From Loripinus fragilis (Eukaryota > Mollusca > Bivalvia > Lucinida > Lucinidae): DNA of 64,000 nucleotides. The notes under the pieces are model-generated. The model had not been told where the DNA came from. It did not search any database and saw nothing but the letters and a program-made list of their open reading frames with translations. Within the stretch, counting starts at the first letter, position 1. The number at the start of each line of letters is the position of its first letter. Both the position numbers and the translations under genes were made by a program. The stretch lies in assembly GCA_964019695.1 (NCBI GenBank), contig OZ026520.1, positions 26,198,120-26,262,119 on the forward strand, given 5' to 3'. Below are positions 1 to 10,828 of the stretch, piece by piece.

Positions 1-1040
1 AAATTAAATCCATTTTTCAACCTCGCACAAGCTCTACATGAATACGCAGTAGGTGAATGACCAATATTCTATACCATTGCTATGAAAACAGAAGTTATGA
101 GTGAGGCGTTTATTGTTGACTTCAGTATAGTTGCGTGCATTATTTTTCCCTGGAAATAAGGTAGAGGATGATGGGGGCCAATGACCATCTTTGTGACGTT
201 ATAATCTTAAGCAAATTGGACACGTAGTACTAGTACAAAGTGAAGATGTTGCTAAAACAAATTGTTAACACCTATATGCCGGCTGACGAACGACGTGTAT
301 TGTGTGTCTGAAAATATCTAGTGATCCATTTAATTGAAGAACTGTATTCGATTTAAAACTCATTTAAACCTAAAACTTATCTATTGTGTTTACTCTGTGG
401 TTTTAGTTCGGAATAATGTCTCATCAATTTATCGTAAAACAAACTTCATTTGGGTGTACATTTGTAATTATAGGAAATAAAGAGAACCGACGCGAAATGG
501 TGAAAACGGGTGTAATGCACTTTAACTTTTGAATTCACATATTTCTCATGCCTTAACATTTACCGGCCATCCGGTCGAGTGTACAATACCGTGGGACATG
601 GCAAATGTGAACGTAATTAAACAAACATGCTTCCGTTTTTTTTTTCAAATTCTTTGGCTTCTGGGGCCTATTGCCCCCAGGCCCCCCTTGTAAAATGTGA
701 TTGTATTTATTTTTGTACTAACGTGCGCATCTGGATGATCTTGGAGAAGAATATGGCACAAAATTTTGGGTTGTTGTTGATTTATTATGCTTAAACTTGT
801 TGACCTTTAGGTTGATAATAACTCAGAATTCACCAGATTGCACCATTTGTATCATTTGTTTTTCGGGGGAGCATGCCCCGGACCCCTAGCACAAGTTTTA
901 ATCCACATCATAACAGGGTTAACTACGCACCTGGTATGTAATAATCTATCTAGCTAATTACATGATTTTTATTTAAACTTTGATGAATGCTGATCAGATA
1001 TAGTCTTACATGTTGAAACTGGAGTTAAATTTACGTATAG
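1..1040. other. Non-coding stretch, nothing recognised
   Basis: AT-rich sequence with no credible open frame, RNA gene or clear repeat. Two short G/C-rich patches near 660-690 and 865-890 are small local palindromes of unknown meaning. Confidence 0.5.
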
Positions 1041-1048
1041 GGACTACT

Positions 1049-1549
1049 GTGTTTCCAGAGTTGAAGTGACCCCCGTTTTTTTTATTTAACAACTTTAATC
1101 CATACTAATACGATCGACGTTTAGCATGTGGATGTAAATGTATACCGCGTAAATAAAACTTATTTTTGGGAGCATCACTCATTTTGGACTAAGGCCCAAA
1201 TGCCCTGCAATTTAGAATAACTTAGTCTTTTTCCTTGAGATAAATACACATTTGTGCCTCTTTATTAGTTATCGTAAGCATAACGCACGAATTTTAAACA
1301 TATACTGATAAGCAGTATATTTATATATCGTTAGGTACACTTGGGGACTGATTCAAAGTGGAAGAACAAAAGCACGCAGAAATTCCATCTAACCCCAGCT
1401 TATATAAAAGCTCATACTTAAGTGAGAAAAATAGTCTGATTATGCAGTTTATATCTAGATACATTTCTGTAATTTATTTTTCAATTCAAATAACCATTAA
1501 GGAATAAACAGCAAAGAACGGGGGTCACGTTGATCCTGGAAGCACTATA
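1049..1549. mobile_element. Candidate ~500-bp terminal-inverted-repeat element
   Basis: The sequence starting at 1049 (GTGTTTCCAG, then TGACCCCCGTT) recurs inverted at about 1549 to 1516 (GTGCTTCCAG, then TGACCCCCGTT), with roughly 80 percent match over 28 bases. Such spacing fits a short non-autonomous DNA transposon. A small minus-strand open frame of 83 codons (1525-1776) overlaps the right end; it matches no family I know and is probably incidental. Target-site duplications were not resolved. Confidence 0.35.
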
Positions 1550-1869
1550 ACAGCAATTATAAAAACACTTTCTATGGTTTCAAAACAAAAAAAAGCTTTC
1601 ACTTCGTCTAAAAATCTAGTTTCATCTATTTGACCCCCCAGAAAAGCAAATGGTCTAGCTGCCCCTAATAAACAAATCAAATATAGAGAGCATTCCTCCA
1701 TACCTTCTCTACCAGGTACTGCACCCATAATGTTAAGGATGGCCTCATACTTTGGGCTATATATCATGCATTTCATTTAAATAATTATATATAATGTATT
1801 CCGTGGCTAAGCCCTATCTTTACATGTGTACCATAAACTATTAAGAGAATGCCATCCGCTTGTGTATAA

Positions 1870-2098
1870 CTTCATAGTTTAAGTATGTGAATTTAATCCT
1901 ATGGAAAGAAAAATACATTTTATGGAGAGTTGGCTTACATCTTTGGGGAATATGGGATAATCTGAATTGATTTGAAGGATTTGGGGAGCAAAAGAAAATA
2001 CTTTCAGGGAGCTTAGGAATTTTCTTTCAGAAATACCAATGCATTATTATCAAGGATCAAGGGAGCACAGACCCCCATGGTGGCCTCAGTCCAGTAAT
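1870..2098 (-). repeat. Dispersed repeat with CTCCC-rich sense strand, copy 1
   Basis: Read on the minus strand this starts ACTGAGGCCACCATGGGGGT and runs through phrases such as AGCTCCCTGAAAG to GGATTAAATTCACATA. The same order of phrases occurs on the plus strand at about 8840-9075, so the two are diverged inverted copies of one repeat about 230 bp long. No coding potential. Confidence 0.6.
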
Positions 2099-2119
2099 TG
2101 ACAACCGTATATTGAATTA

Positions 2120-2180
2120 ACGTATCACGAAGCCGTGTGTTGATCTGTAGTATGTGTCATTTCCTGGCCATACTCATTTG
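2120..2180 (+). mobile_element. Short fragment of the second PLE-like tail family
   Basis: Contains the phrase GTCATTTCCTGGCCATACTC, the distal part of the tail family seen in full at 15850-16221 and 49020-49340. Only the last ~60 bp are present, and the CTTAC end is degraded here. Confidence 0.4.
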
Positions 2181-2854
2181 CGTAATTTGTCTAAGCGGTT
2201 GTTGCTCACCATTGATACAGGTACCAACATGTCATGTGCTGGCTCCATCATCCTGTATTTGTCCGCTTTACTGCGTTTCAGTGGGTTTGGGATTGTCTAC
2301 GGTTAACCCATATAATAGTGTTGCAGCAATGTGGCAAAAAGTAGTCTAATTTTAGAGGTACCCATACCAGCAGGGTAACAAATACTATTATATACCAAAT
2401 TAAAGCTAGGAGTCTGCTCATTTCAAAACTGTATGATGCCACTTCCAAAATTTTGTGCGAAATTTTTTACGGCCCTTCAAAAGTATGTGCCCTAAATTGT
2501 TAGTATTTGCTTTCCGTGGGCTTCCCAAGCAGGTATTATCCTCATATATGCACATAAAAATATATTTCTTGTAAATTGTGGAGTGGAACATGAATAAATA
2601 TAATAATAGATATTAAATGACAATATGCAGTCTGGTTTTCAACATTTTATGAGGTCATTGAGTACAAAAGTCACGAAAACCCATTACATTGACATTACAT
2701 TAATCTGGATGCAACTGTATGTAATCTTGTCTAATTTTGTAACGAATTTTACAGTAAGAAATTGTAAATATTTAATCTATACTATTTTATTATTTTTGAC
2801 ACGCTTGTAGCAAGGGTGTGGCTTTTTTAAACAGGGTGTTACATAGGAGTTCAA

Positions 2855-3185
2855 ATTCGCGTCAGTCCATCCGTCCGTCAACAATTTACATTAAAGAAAA
2901 TTTCTCTGCAGCAATGATAAATGTTATTGAACATTGCACAGTAACTGCCCTCTGCATATTCTTTGAGTATACAGTGGGGCCTGCTGACCTTGACCTACTT
3001 TTTACGCTCCAGTGACTTTGATATAAATTGACGTCCGTCCGTCAAAAATTTAACATTAATGTTAGTTCTCTGCAGCAGTGATAGTTGAGAGTGTCAAACC
3101 ATGTATAGTAATTGTCCTTGCATTCTGTTTATTTTTGCTTTGTGACATTAACCTACTTTTTACGTTCCAGTATTTTGACTGTGAC
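2855..3185 (+). repeat. Tandem duplication, unit ~161 bp, two diverged copies
   Basis: The landmarks CCGTCCGTCAA, TCTCTGCAGCA, GTGATAxxTG and CCTACTTTTTACG occur in the same order in about 2868-3020 and 3029-3185. The copies differ by many substitutions, so the duplication is old. An open frame of 65 codons across the first unit has no coding signal. Confidence 0.6.
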
Positions 3186-3189
3186 AGAC

Positions 3190-5940
3190 ATACATATGAC
3201 TTTGCTCAAGAAGGTGTGACACAGCGTTCTGACAGAACTAATGTCATGTTGGTTTAGTATATCGTTTTATCAATATCAAAACAGGATGAAGCTATATTGC
3301 TCAGCTGTGTTTGCCATACTCTTAAATGACTAGCATGCAAGTGAGATACCATTACTTGTTTAAGACAAAGTGGAATTCCTATAGACCATGAAAATGAGTT
3401 ATTCACCAAAGATATTTACAGTCATTTTTTACTTAAATGCTTCGCAATAAAGGTGTAGTGTATTTATCCTTCCATCTTCCTTCTGTCAAAGAGTGATGTT
3501 AAAGCACATGTCATTCTCTATTCCAAATCAGTTGTGCTTTGCATGGATAATGTACAAAAATGTGTTTTCATGGAGCTGCTATTTTGTTTTCGTAGGTTAG
3601 GTACCTATAGTGCACATGCTTGTTCATTGTTAAAACATGTATGGCGTACAGTTATCATCACAGATACTGTTCTCGAAATTGTATGTAAGGTCATTTAAAA
3701 GTATTGGAGCAGCTGTTGAATGGTTCATCATCGTAGGACGCATACTGTATATGTATCATTATTAGTGTATTCAACTATCTTTTATCTATATTCATTTTGT
3801 GTGGTGGGCGGGTAGAATGTAGAATATGCAAATGGAAGCTGTTATCTGCCGGTAGGGCTTTTGTTGCTGCCTTTGCTTAGCTTACCTCGTTTAGGGATGT
3901 AGGGTCTAGTTTTTTTTTATATATTTCTCCAACAAACTGAGTGCAAGTAAACTTTTGACAGTTTGATAAAGGCCCATGGCCAAGATCTTTCATTCCCCGA
4001 AATTTCAGTGCACATTGAATCATGCGTTTGAAAGAGGACTTCTTACCAACCCCAAAGAAAGCACTGCCAATATCAAATCCAGCCAGACAGTATTTTATGA
4101 TCAGTATTGTGTGTTGGTCTTATGTAAGACTGGTAAATAAGATGTTAACAGGGATATAACGTCTCATGACAACATCATATGCCAATTTGACATGTAAGAA
4201 AGATTTCATTTGTAGCTTCTTTTTTATCTATGATGAGGAAGTTACAATAAGAAAAAGAAAATCTGTACTTGGACATTTTGCAGAAACTGAGGCATGTAAA
4301 CAGCCTTGTATTTGCTTCCTCTCATAGCTCTGAGATGACCATATGCTCATATCTGGTCGCTTTGATGGTTCTGTTCTTCTGAAGATTGCACATTTCAGTT
4401 CAACTGGCTTCTATCAGTGTCAGTGTAATAAGCTACTAGGTTGTCCTTAATTATGTCTCCGGATAATAATTTATTTTATTCTTAGATTATTTTAATGTCT
4501 TCTTGTAGAAACATTTTGTCCCATTGTGGTGTTGCCTCTTCTTTGGCATACTAGCGTATTCAAACTATTCTCCCTAAACATGTCAAAGACAATGTGTATC
4601 TGTGAAACAGACTAATAGATGTAACTGGCCTAAAGTATGTAGCCACGGAACTGTTCAACTATGGCTACAGATAGTACTTTAGCCGTTTAGGCAGTATTGG
4701 TAGCATCTGTATCAACGCTGTAGCATCAAAGATAATGCATTCTGTTTTCTCAATACATACTACTTTGCCTTCAGATATGCTTTTGAGTTAATGGATGAAA
4801 TCTGATTTGATACATGCAGTCATTGATTCGAGCCATAGTTTTTGAAAATATTTAAAGAATCCTTGCGCATTCTCAAATGACATGGTACCTCCCTGAAAGA
4901 GCAAGCTGCTTACAAACACATACGCATCACCTAATCATTAATGACTACACTGCTGTATCTTTGGCTGTCTGCCAGTGTCTTATTGTTGGCCTTTTGCTGA
5001 GGGTTATAGAAATTCTTATGAGGTTTGTCTTGTCCATCAAGCTTTATAAATCATTCCTTCATGAATGATTTCCTCACTTCCTGTACCTAAGGCACCTAGC
5101 AAGCCTGGATGATATAACGCATGTTGCAGAATTTGTTAGAAGTAAGAGGCGTGATCACTGTGGGATCAAAGGGAGGTCAATGAATCGACTGTCAAACATC
5201 TAAACTATTTTTACAACAGAATCATAATTTAGTGCTTTTGTATCGAAATGATGTGAAGGGTAACTCTGGTTTAATTTCACTGTACACGTGCATGCACTTC
5301 TACATAAATAGTTGTGGAACATCATTGAGTACTTTGTGGTCCCAGGCTATGCTCAGGAACCACGTGACCTAGTCAGTGAATTGCCTTATAATGTTAGCCC
5401 AATGATTCCTCTAGATCCTATTAAAGTTTTGAATTCTGTTGCTTAGACTACACAGTTAATCCAGGCAGAATTGAACTTGTCCTCTGACAATATTACAGTA
5501 CATTAGACTTCATGGGAACCGTTAATCACTTCTTCAGGAATGTACTGCATTTGAAGGATTTGATATGATGTACATATATGTTGCTTGTATACACCAGAGG
5601 GAATAGTTCTGCCTTTGGAAACTGATGCACATCTCAAAGACAAAGCCTAGTTGAGGAGAGGAATAGTTTAAAAGTAAGCAATACCATCTCCAGCGAGTCA
5701 TTCCACAAGTAATAATGTTGGAGAAATAGATATTTCCTTTTACCTGAACTCTGATAGCAGGTTCATCTGTACAACTTTACAAAAACGACCAGATAGTATT
5801 AGTCAATTACAGTTATCTGTTCATTTCTGTGTCTGATTCATAGTCAGGAATCCTCTTAGAACTCATGCAAATGATAATGGACATCATCAGAGAAAGATCT
5901 GTTGTTCTTGCTGCACCACTTTCAAGAACTGCACAGAAAA
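3190..5940. other. Non-coding stretch, nothing recognised
   Basis: Almost 3 kb with no coherent coding frame, repeat structure or RNA gene that I can support. The longest open frames are about 60 codons and look like chance. Confidence 0.45.
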
Positions 5941-5954
5941 TGTTAGTTTAAATA

Positions 5955-6172
5955 GTAAGTGAGTACGACCAGGAACGGCCACAATCGCACACTGCAGACC
6001 AACCCACAACATTGCGAGGAATAGGCAAAGCATGATAACAGCCAAATGACAAAGCTTTGTCACTCTCTTTTTCAGACAAGTTTTTGTTTTACACTGCCAA
6101 CAGCAGAGACATCAAACAAATAAGTGAGTATGATCAGGAAATACCACAATCACTAACTGCAGACAAACTCAA
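5955..6172 (-). mobile_element. Second PLE-like tail family, two minus-strand fragments in tandem
   Basis: Plus-strand phrases AGTGAGTACGACCAGGAA at about 5958 and AGTGAGTATGATCAGGAAAT at about 6123, each followed by CACAATC and ACTGCAGAC, are reverse complements of the end of the tail seen at 16150-16221. Both start at the CTTAC-type terminus, so this is a tandem of two 3' ends about 165 bp apart. Confidence 0.5.
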
Positions 6173-7239
6173 ATTCAAATGACAGTTCTCTGAGTCCTGC
6201 CTCACCATGAAGGTATTCATTGCTAGCAAAACCTGCTATGAGGAGGTGCATTCCACCTCCACATGGAAAGATATGTTTCATACAAATAAGTTTAGCCCAA
6301 GTGTTTCTAAAGCTTTCATTAATAAACCCATAAAAAATGCAGATGTATAAATTTGAACTAGTACATTTATGCACGCTTGCATTCCCTTCAGAGTTGTATT
6401 ATAACTGCTAAAATCTGGTGGGGAGACATTATAATTGGATTATTTGCTACATTATATGCATTTATATTTACTTTATATTGCAAGAAAAAACTCATTTTTG
6501 TGATTTAAAAATGTACATGTAGATCGAATGCAATACATGTGACTATTTGTAAAAATCATTAGTTTTCGCTACTTTTGCACTCAATGACCTTTTAATTATA
6601 GTTGTCAATGTGCGTAAGTAGCATATCAAATGCAAACAAAATTGATATTAACTATTGGATCATATAAAACCTAATAACAAGCATTTTATACAGTATGTAT
6701 GTTTTTTTGTCATAAAAAGAAATCATCATTCCTTTCCGAGCTATGATGACGGTACCAAGGTTTAAAGGGTCGTAATTTTTTCGCACAAAAATCTGAAAGT
6801 GGCATCATGCATTTCTGAACTCAGCACACTCTAAGCTTTAAAGTGATGTATGATGCTACTTGTTACCCTTCCGGAATGGGTGCATGTCACTTTTGGTGAC
6901 CTCTGCTGCAGCACTATAAACTTGTTGCTCTGTTTTATAATATTTCACATAACTTTTACCAACTGTTCTGCAGCCTCAAAACAAATGCGTTGGGTGTCCT
7001 TCACAAAGACTGAATGTTTATTTTTGTTACTCGAGATCTATACTTGCTCAATAGATTTGTTGGTAATTAAAAATGATCAAACATAGGATTCTGTTTTCAT
7101 ATTTGGATCATACTCAATTCACAATGTAGGTCGAATGACATGTCCTTGGTTACCTTGAAATTTATCAATCGCGTAGCCGGAACTTTGAAAAAGATACCCA
7201 CATAAGAGGGATATAACTGTGTCAAGCACTACGACCCTT

Positions 7240-7330
7240 TTCGAAATGGGAACTTCACTTAAAGGATAGAATTTGCTCCAAGAGGGAGCGAATTCTTACC
7301 TTCAAGAGCAGTTCCTTAAGGTATGGAAAT
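7240..7330. mobile_element. Foldback MITE family F, copy 1
   Basis: GGGAACTTCACTTAAAGGAT followed by GAATTTGCTCC is mirrored by GGAGCGAATTCTTACCTT and CAAGAGCAGTTCC, giving a long hairpin with a loop of only a few bases. The same hairpin recurs at 7565-7665, 44183-44240, 47089-47163 and 54563-54645. Confidence 0.6.
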
Positions 7331-7559
7331 CTCTTTTACCACATTATGTGAGCTCGCTTGAGTGAATGAGCCAGTACACGAGTATAATGGTACATGTACT
7401 TATCGCATGGGCAAAAAAAATCTTAGCTATTGGCGGTATAAATAATCGCCAATATATGAGACTGCGAATTACTGTTTCGAATTCAATTGCACAAATTGGA
7501 ATAAATGAGCATACATGTACATCGACTTTTCAACGGTAGAGTCTGTTCCCACATTGAGA

Positions 7560-7668
7560 AAGCCATGTCTTAAAAGTGGCTATTATCAAAGGAAAGAATA
7601 TGCTCCCTATAGGGATGGGGAGCATATTATTTCCTTTAAGAGCAGCTCCAATGGGAATAGAAAAATAA
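7560..7668. mobile_element. Foldback MITE family F, copy 2 (left arm degraded)
   Basis: AAAGGAAAGAATATGCTCCC is mirrored by GGGGAGCATATTATTTCCTT and then AAGAGCAGCTCC, matching the stem at 7240-7330. The outer left arm has drifted. Confidence 0.5.
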
Positions 7669-8057
7669 ATTTAAAGGGTAATAAAGTGAGTAGCCACCAA
7701 TATTAAAAAGACTTGATCTGTAACTATGAACATTTTTCGAAAAAAATATGTTCTTTTTAAATAATTTGTAAACATAGAATTAAGTTATGTTTTCACAATA
7801 AATATGTCCAGTGCAGCTGAAAGCTGCATGAAACAGTGAATTATCTAATAAAAACAGGTGATTTTCCATTGTAAGGAATAATTTACATCCCTCCAATAAT
7901 TCTAAACAGTTGATTTTTAAAATAAATGCTGTTGTTTTGATAGATATAGTTTGTTAAAATTTATGAAAATGGTGAAATGTTTACCTGAATTCGAGGATTT
8001 TTACTGTATTCTTGAAAAATGGAAACTTTATTTCCAAAATAAGAATATCAAAAGTTA

Positions 8058-8130
8058 CAGACTCACGCTTGGGAATGTCTGTTACAACGCAAAGTGGTTC
8101 TGGACGACAATTCGTTACGGGTCCCAGACG
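8058..8130 (+). repeat. ~70-bp dispersed repeat shared with the Naiad flank at 13 kb
   Basis: ACTCACGCTTGGGAATGTCT through GACAATTCGTTACGGG matches, inverted, the segment at about 13235-13310 that flanks the truncated end of the Naiad RT. A pre-existing dispersed repeat therefore lies at that junction. Confidence 0.65.
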
Positions 8131-8838
8131 AAATATTTTTAAATGTAGGTTTGTGTTATTGAATGTGTATCGTTTTCGGGAGACTTAAGACAAAATAAAC
8201 CACAAGTATCTTATTTCGTCTTTGTATATTTGTCCACGACACTTATCTAAACTTAATTAAGCCTGTAAAGCATGGCGACTGTATCTTGTTAACGCGTATA
8301 TGATACATTATTATTCTTGAAACTGTATTTTACTACTACATATGTCCGCATATCCTTATTTAGTACTTTCACTTTCGGTTTCTTTGAACATTTTATAACT
8401 GGATATGATAAGACATTGCATTGTCCATCACATAGACCGATAAAGATTTTTCTTATAAATCTGCTAACTATAGACGAAAACGTTTTTAAAAACAAAACGA
8501 ATGTACTGCAGTCATTTTTCCATGTTGCAGATGTGTAACGACTGCAAATATTTTGTTACAGGTTATTGTCGACAGCGTCGCAGGTGGAGACGACAGTGAT
8601 GAATTTATTAAGTATATCTTACACTGAAGAAACTTCTGTTTTGACCGAGGGTTAAATGTTATTCGGTTATGTCGTTGAAGAGGAAGTTTTAGAATGTAAT
8701 GAGAGTGAACACATGGATTCGAATATGTGCAAAACACTAAGTACATGTACATTCTTTGAAGAAAGTGTTCCTGGCCCATCTTCTACAATTAATTCAGATA
8801 CTTTTGTTCAATCAATTAATCAATTAATACCACCTAGT
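8130..8838. other. Unassigned stretch with short open frames
   Basis: Contains plus- and minus-strand open frames of 70-97 codons. The plus frame beginning at 8656 has a fairly protein-like composition (EEEVLECNESEHMDSN) and runs into the repeat at 8840, but I recognise no family and see no matched splice sites. Confidence 0.3.
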
Positions 8839-8839
8839 C

Positions 8840-9075
8840 AAATACTGAGGCCCCCAGGGGGCGGGGTCTTTGCTCCGTTACTCCCTTAGAATAATGTATT
8901 GATCTCCCCAAATCCCTGCAAAAAACTTCCTCAGCTCCCTGAAAGAATTTTTGCCACTGCTCCCCAATCCCTAAAAATAATTCAAGTTCTCCCCCAAAAT
9001 AAAGTCAGTTCTCCCTGAAATGTATTATAATCTCCCTATGATTAAATTCACATAGTGATTATACTTAAAATCTGC
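8840..9075 (+). repeat. CTCCC-rich dispersed repeat, copy 2
   Basis: Plus-strand copy of the repeat found inverted at 1870-2098. It begins ACTGAGGCCCCCAGGG and ends GATTAAATTCACATA. Confidence 0.6.
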
Positions 9076-9504
9076 CAAGCTAAACATAGTGCATTATACA
9101 CGTAAAGACAGGGCTAAGTTCAAATTTGCGAGCATTCGTAGGCCCTTGTGTTCTGCTACCTTTCTTTATTCGTACTGTCTACCTGTAAAACCTGGCACCC
9201 GGTACAAAGAGCGCTTAACAGCACTCACATCGTTGAACTCGCCTCTGGTTTTGTATAGTTTGTGCGTTTACCAAACCCAGATATCAGGCGAACGTTTACA
9301 GAGCCAGTGGCCTTCTGTTGTTCTTTTTATCTCTCTAAAGCAAGATTTCCCACCGTATATTCGGTAATAAACCCTCACAATTATATTCAGTAATAAACCC
9401 AACCAAATATTTTTAAAAACTACGCTACTCCACTTAATAAACTGTATCAAATTGTTGACGTTGTACAAATGGACGTCGCTTTAAATAACAATGGATGTTA
9501 GAGG

Positions 9505-9668
9505 GACGCAGTGGATCAGTGGTAGGCTGTTTGAATCGAGACTAAGGAGTTGCAAGTTCGAGCTTTACCGTCGTCACTGCGTTGTGTTCTTGAGCAAGAA
9601 ACATGAACCCTTTCTTAATACTGGTTCAACCTAGGAAGACCCATCCTGACATAACTGAAAAATTGTTG
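9505..9668 (+). repeat. tRNA-derived SINE-like repeat
   Basis: A Pol III-type head is suggested by GTGGATCAGTGGTAGGCT (box A-like) and GCAAGTTCGAGCTTT (box B-like), about 35 bp apart. The body reads TTGAGCAAG, ACTGGTTCAACC and GGAAGACCC. The body recurs at 50580-50690 and, with a head, at 55845-55960. Confidence 0.5.
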
Positions 9669-9669
9669 A

Positions 9670-10295
9670 CTCAGACGTTTAGAGTCAAATCAAACAAACA
9701 TATAACTATAAGATGTTTGTTTATTAAATAATATGTTGTACTTTCCAGAGCTTCATCTAAGAATAAAAGAAAACATTCGGTGGGAGGTCGTACAATGCTG
9801 AACTATGTCTTCAGGCGTTGAATAGGGTTTAGAGCAGTATTTACATCTTCTGAAGTGTTCATAAAAGAAAGAAAAATGTCGCCTCACACCTGTTACAGAA
9901 AAACTAACGTCGTCTATTGCCTGTTACACAGTCGTCTCTAACCAGCAACATTAGAAAAATGAAATTTTGATGTTTTCAGTTTTCTCTGAAGAAGGACATG
10001 TTAAAATTGACTGAATAATCATGTGAGATCTTTTGCCTGCCCATTTATGCTTATTTCATAATGGGAACGCAAGTAATTAATCGCAAATTACATTTTTCTG
10101 AAGTTTCTGTTCCAGACCAGAGTTTTACAATTTAACAATAAATATTTTTGGTGTTTGTACTTCTAATGCAGAACTTATAAACACTAATATGACAGAAATT
10201 ATTTAAAATAGCCAAACACACTATATTATCATTTTATGCGACGTCTGTGTGTATTGCCCCTTTCTACTGTCGTCCACAACCCCAAATCTGTCATC
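9670..10295. other. Non-coding stretch, nothing recognised
   Basis: AT-rich spacer between the SINE and the 3' terminus of the minus-strand Naiad element. No feature supported. Confidence 0.4.
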
Positions 10296-10297
10296 TA

Positions 10298-10828
10298 AAG
10301 TAAGTAAGGTTGCAAAGATCAGGAATCGATACAATCAAGTACCACACCTGACCCAGGATACCAATGGGAAAGTGACAAACTCACAGAAGACACCACAAAC
10401 GAGAGCCAAGAGGTCAGCCCTTTCCCAGCAGGTGACCACGAAGCACATATAAACAGACGCGCACAAAACATAGCAAACACAAGACAGAACAAAAACATAA
10501 AAGATCCACAAAAGAAGTACCGCCTTGGAACGGTCAGTAAAATCTTTTACTGGAGGGCTTAAACCGGTTTAACGGCGCCAACCTCACCCTTAATTCAGAT
10601 GTGGATCAAGACACATAGATATTTGGTTTGCATGAAAGACCCCTAACTTAATGCATCATCTCCTAAAACATATAAATCAAGATATAACAAGGAGATAAAG
10701 CAAGGATAAGGACTCAACAGTAAATTAAACTGAATACCGGAGCAAAAGAAATCCAACAGGTAAACCCCGGAGGGCCCGACAAACAGCCAAAGCATCAGGC
10801 CCCTACCATCTCATCAATAGATAAGTCT
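10298..10828 (-). mobile_element. Naiad-like PLE, 3' untranslated tail
   Basis: This follows the TAA stop of the RT frame and is the reference for all tail fragments in the window. Landmarks in sense order are GGCCTGATGCTTTGGCTGTT (10802-10783), AAGCCCTCCAGTAAAA, TTACTGACCGTTCCAAGGCG, CTGGGAAAGGGCTGACCTC, GTCACTTTCCCATTGG and ATCCTGGGTCAGGTGTGG. It ends in ACCTTACTTACTT, a short CTTA microsatellite also seen at two other copy ends. Potential hairpins include AGTAAAA/TTTTACT and GGGAAAG/CTTTCCC. If the UGAs in the coding part are read as selenocysteine, a SECIS should lie here; I could not identify one. Confidence 0.8.

Noticed and set aside
1525..1776. 83-codon minus frame as a gene
   Set aside because: Composition is somewhat protein-like, but it overlaps the end of a TIR element and matches no family I know.
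10381..10440. GGGAAAG...CTTTCCC hairpin in the Naiad tail as the SECIS
   Set aside because: The stem is conserved, but there is no matching GA opposite the TGAC and no apical AA in the right place.
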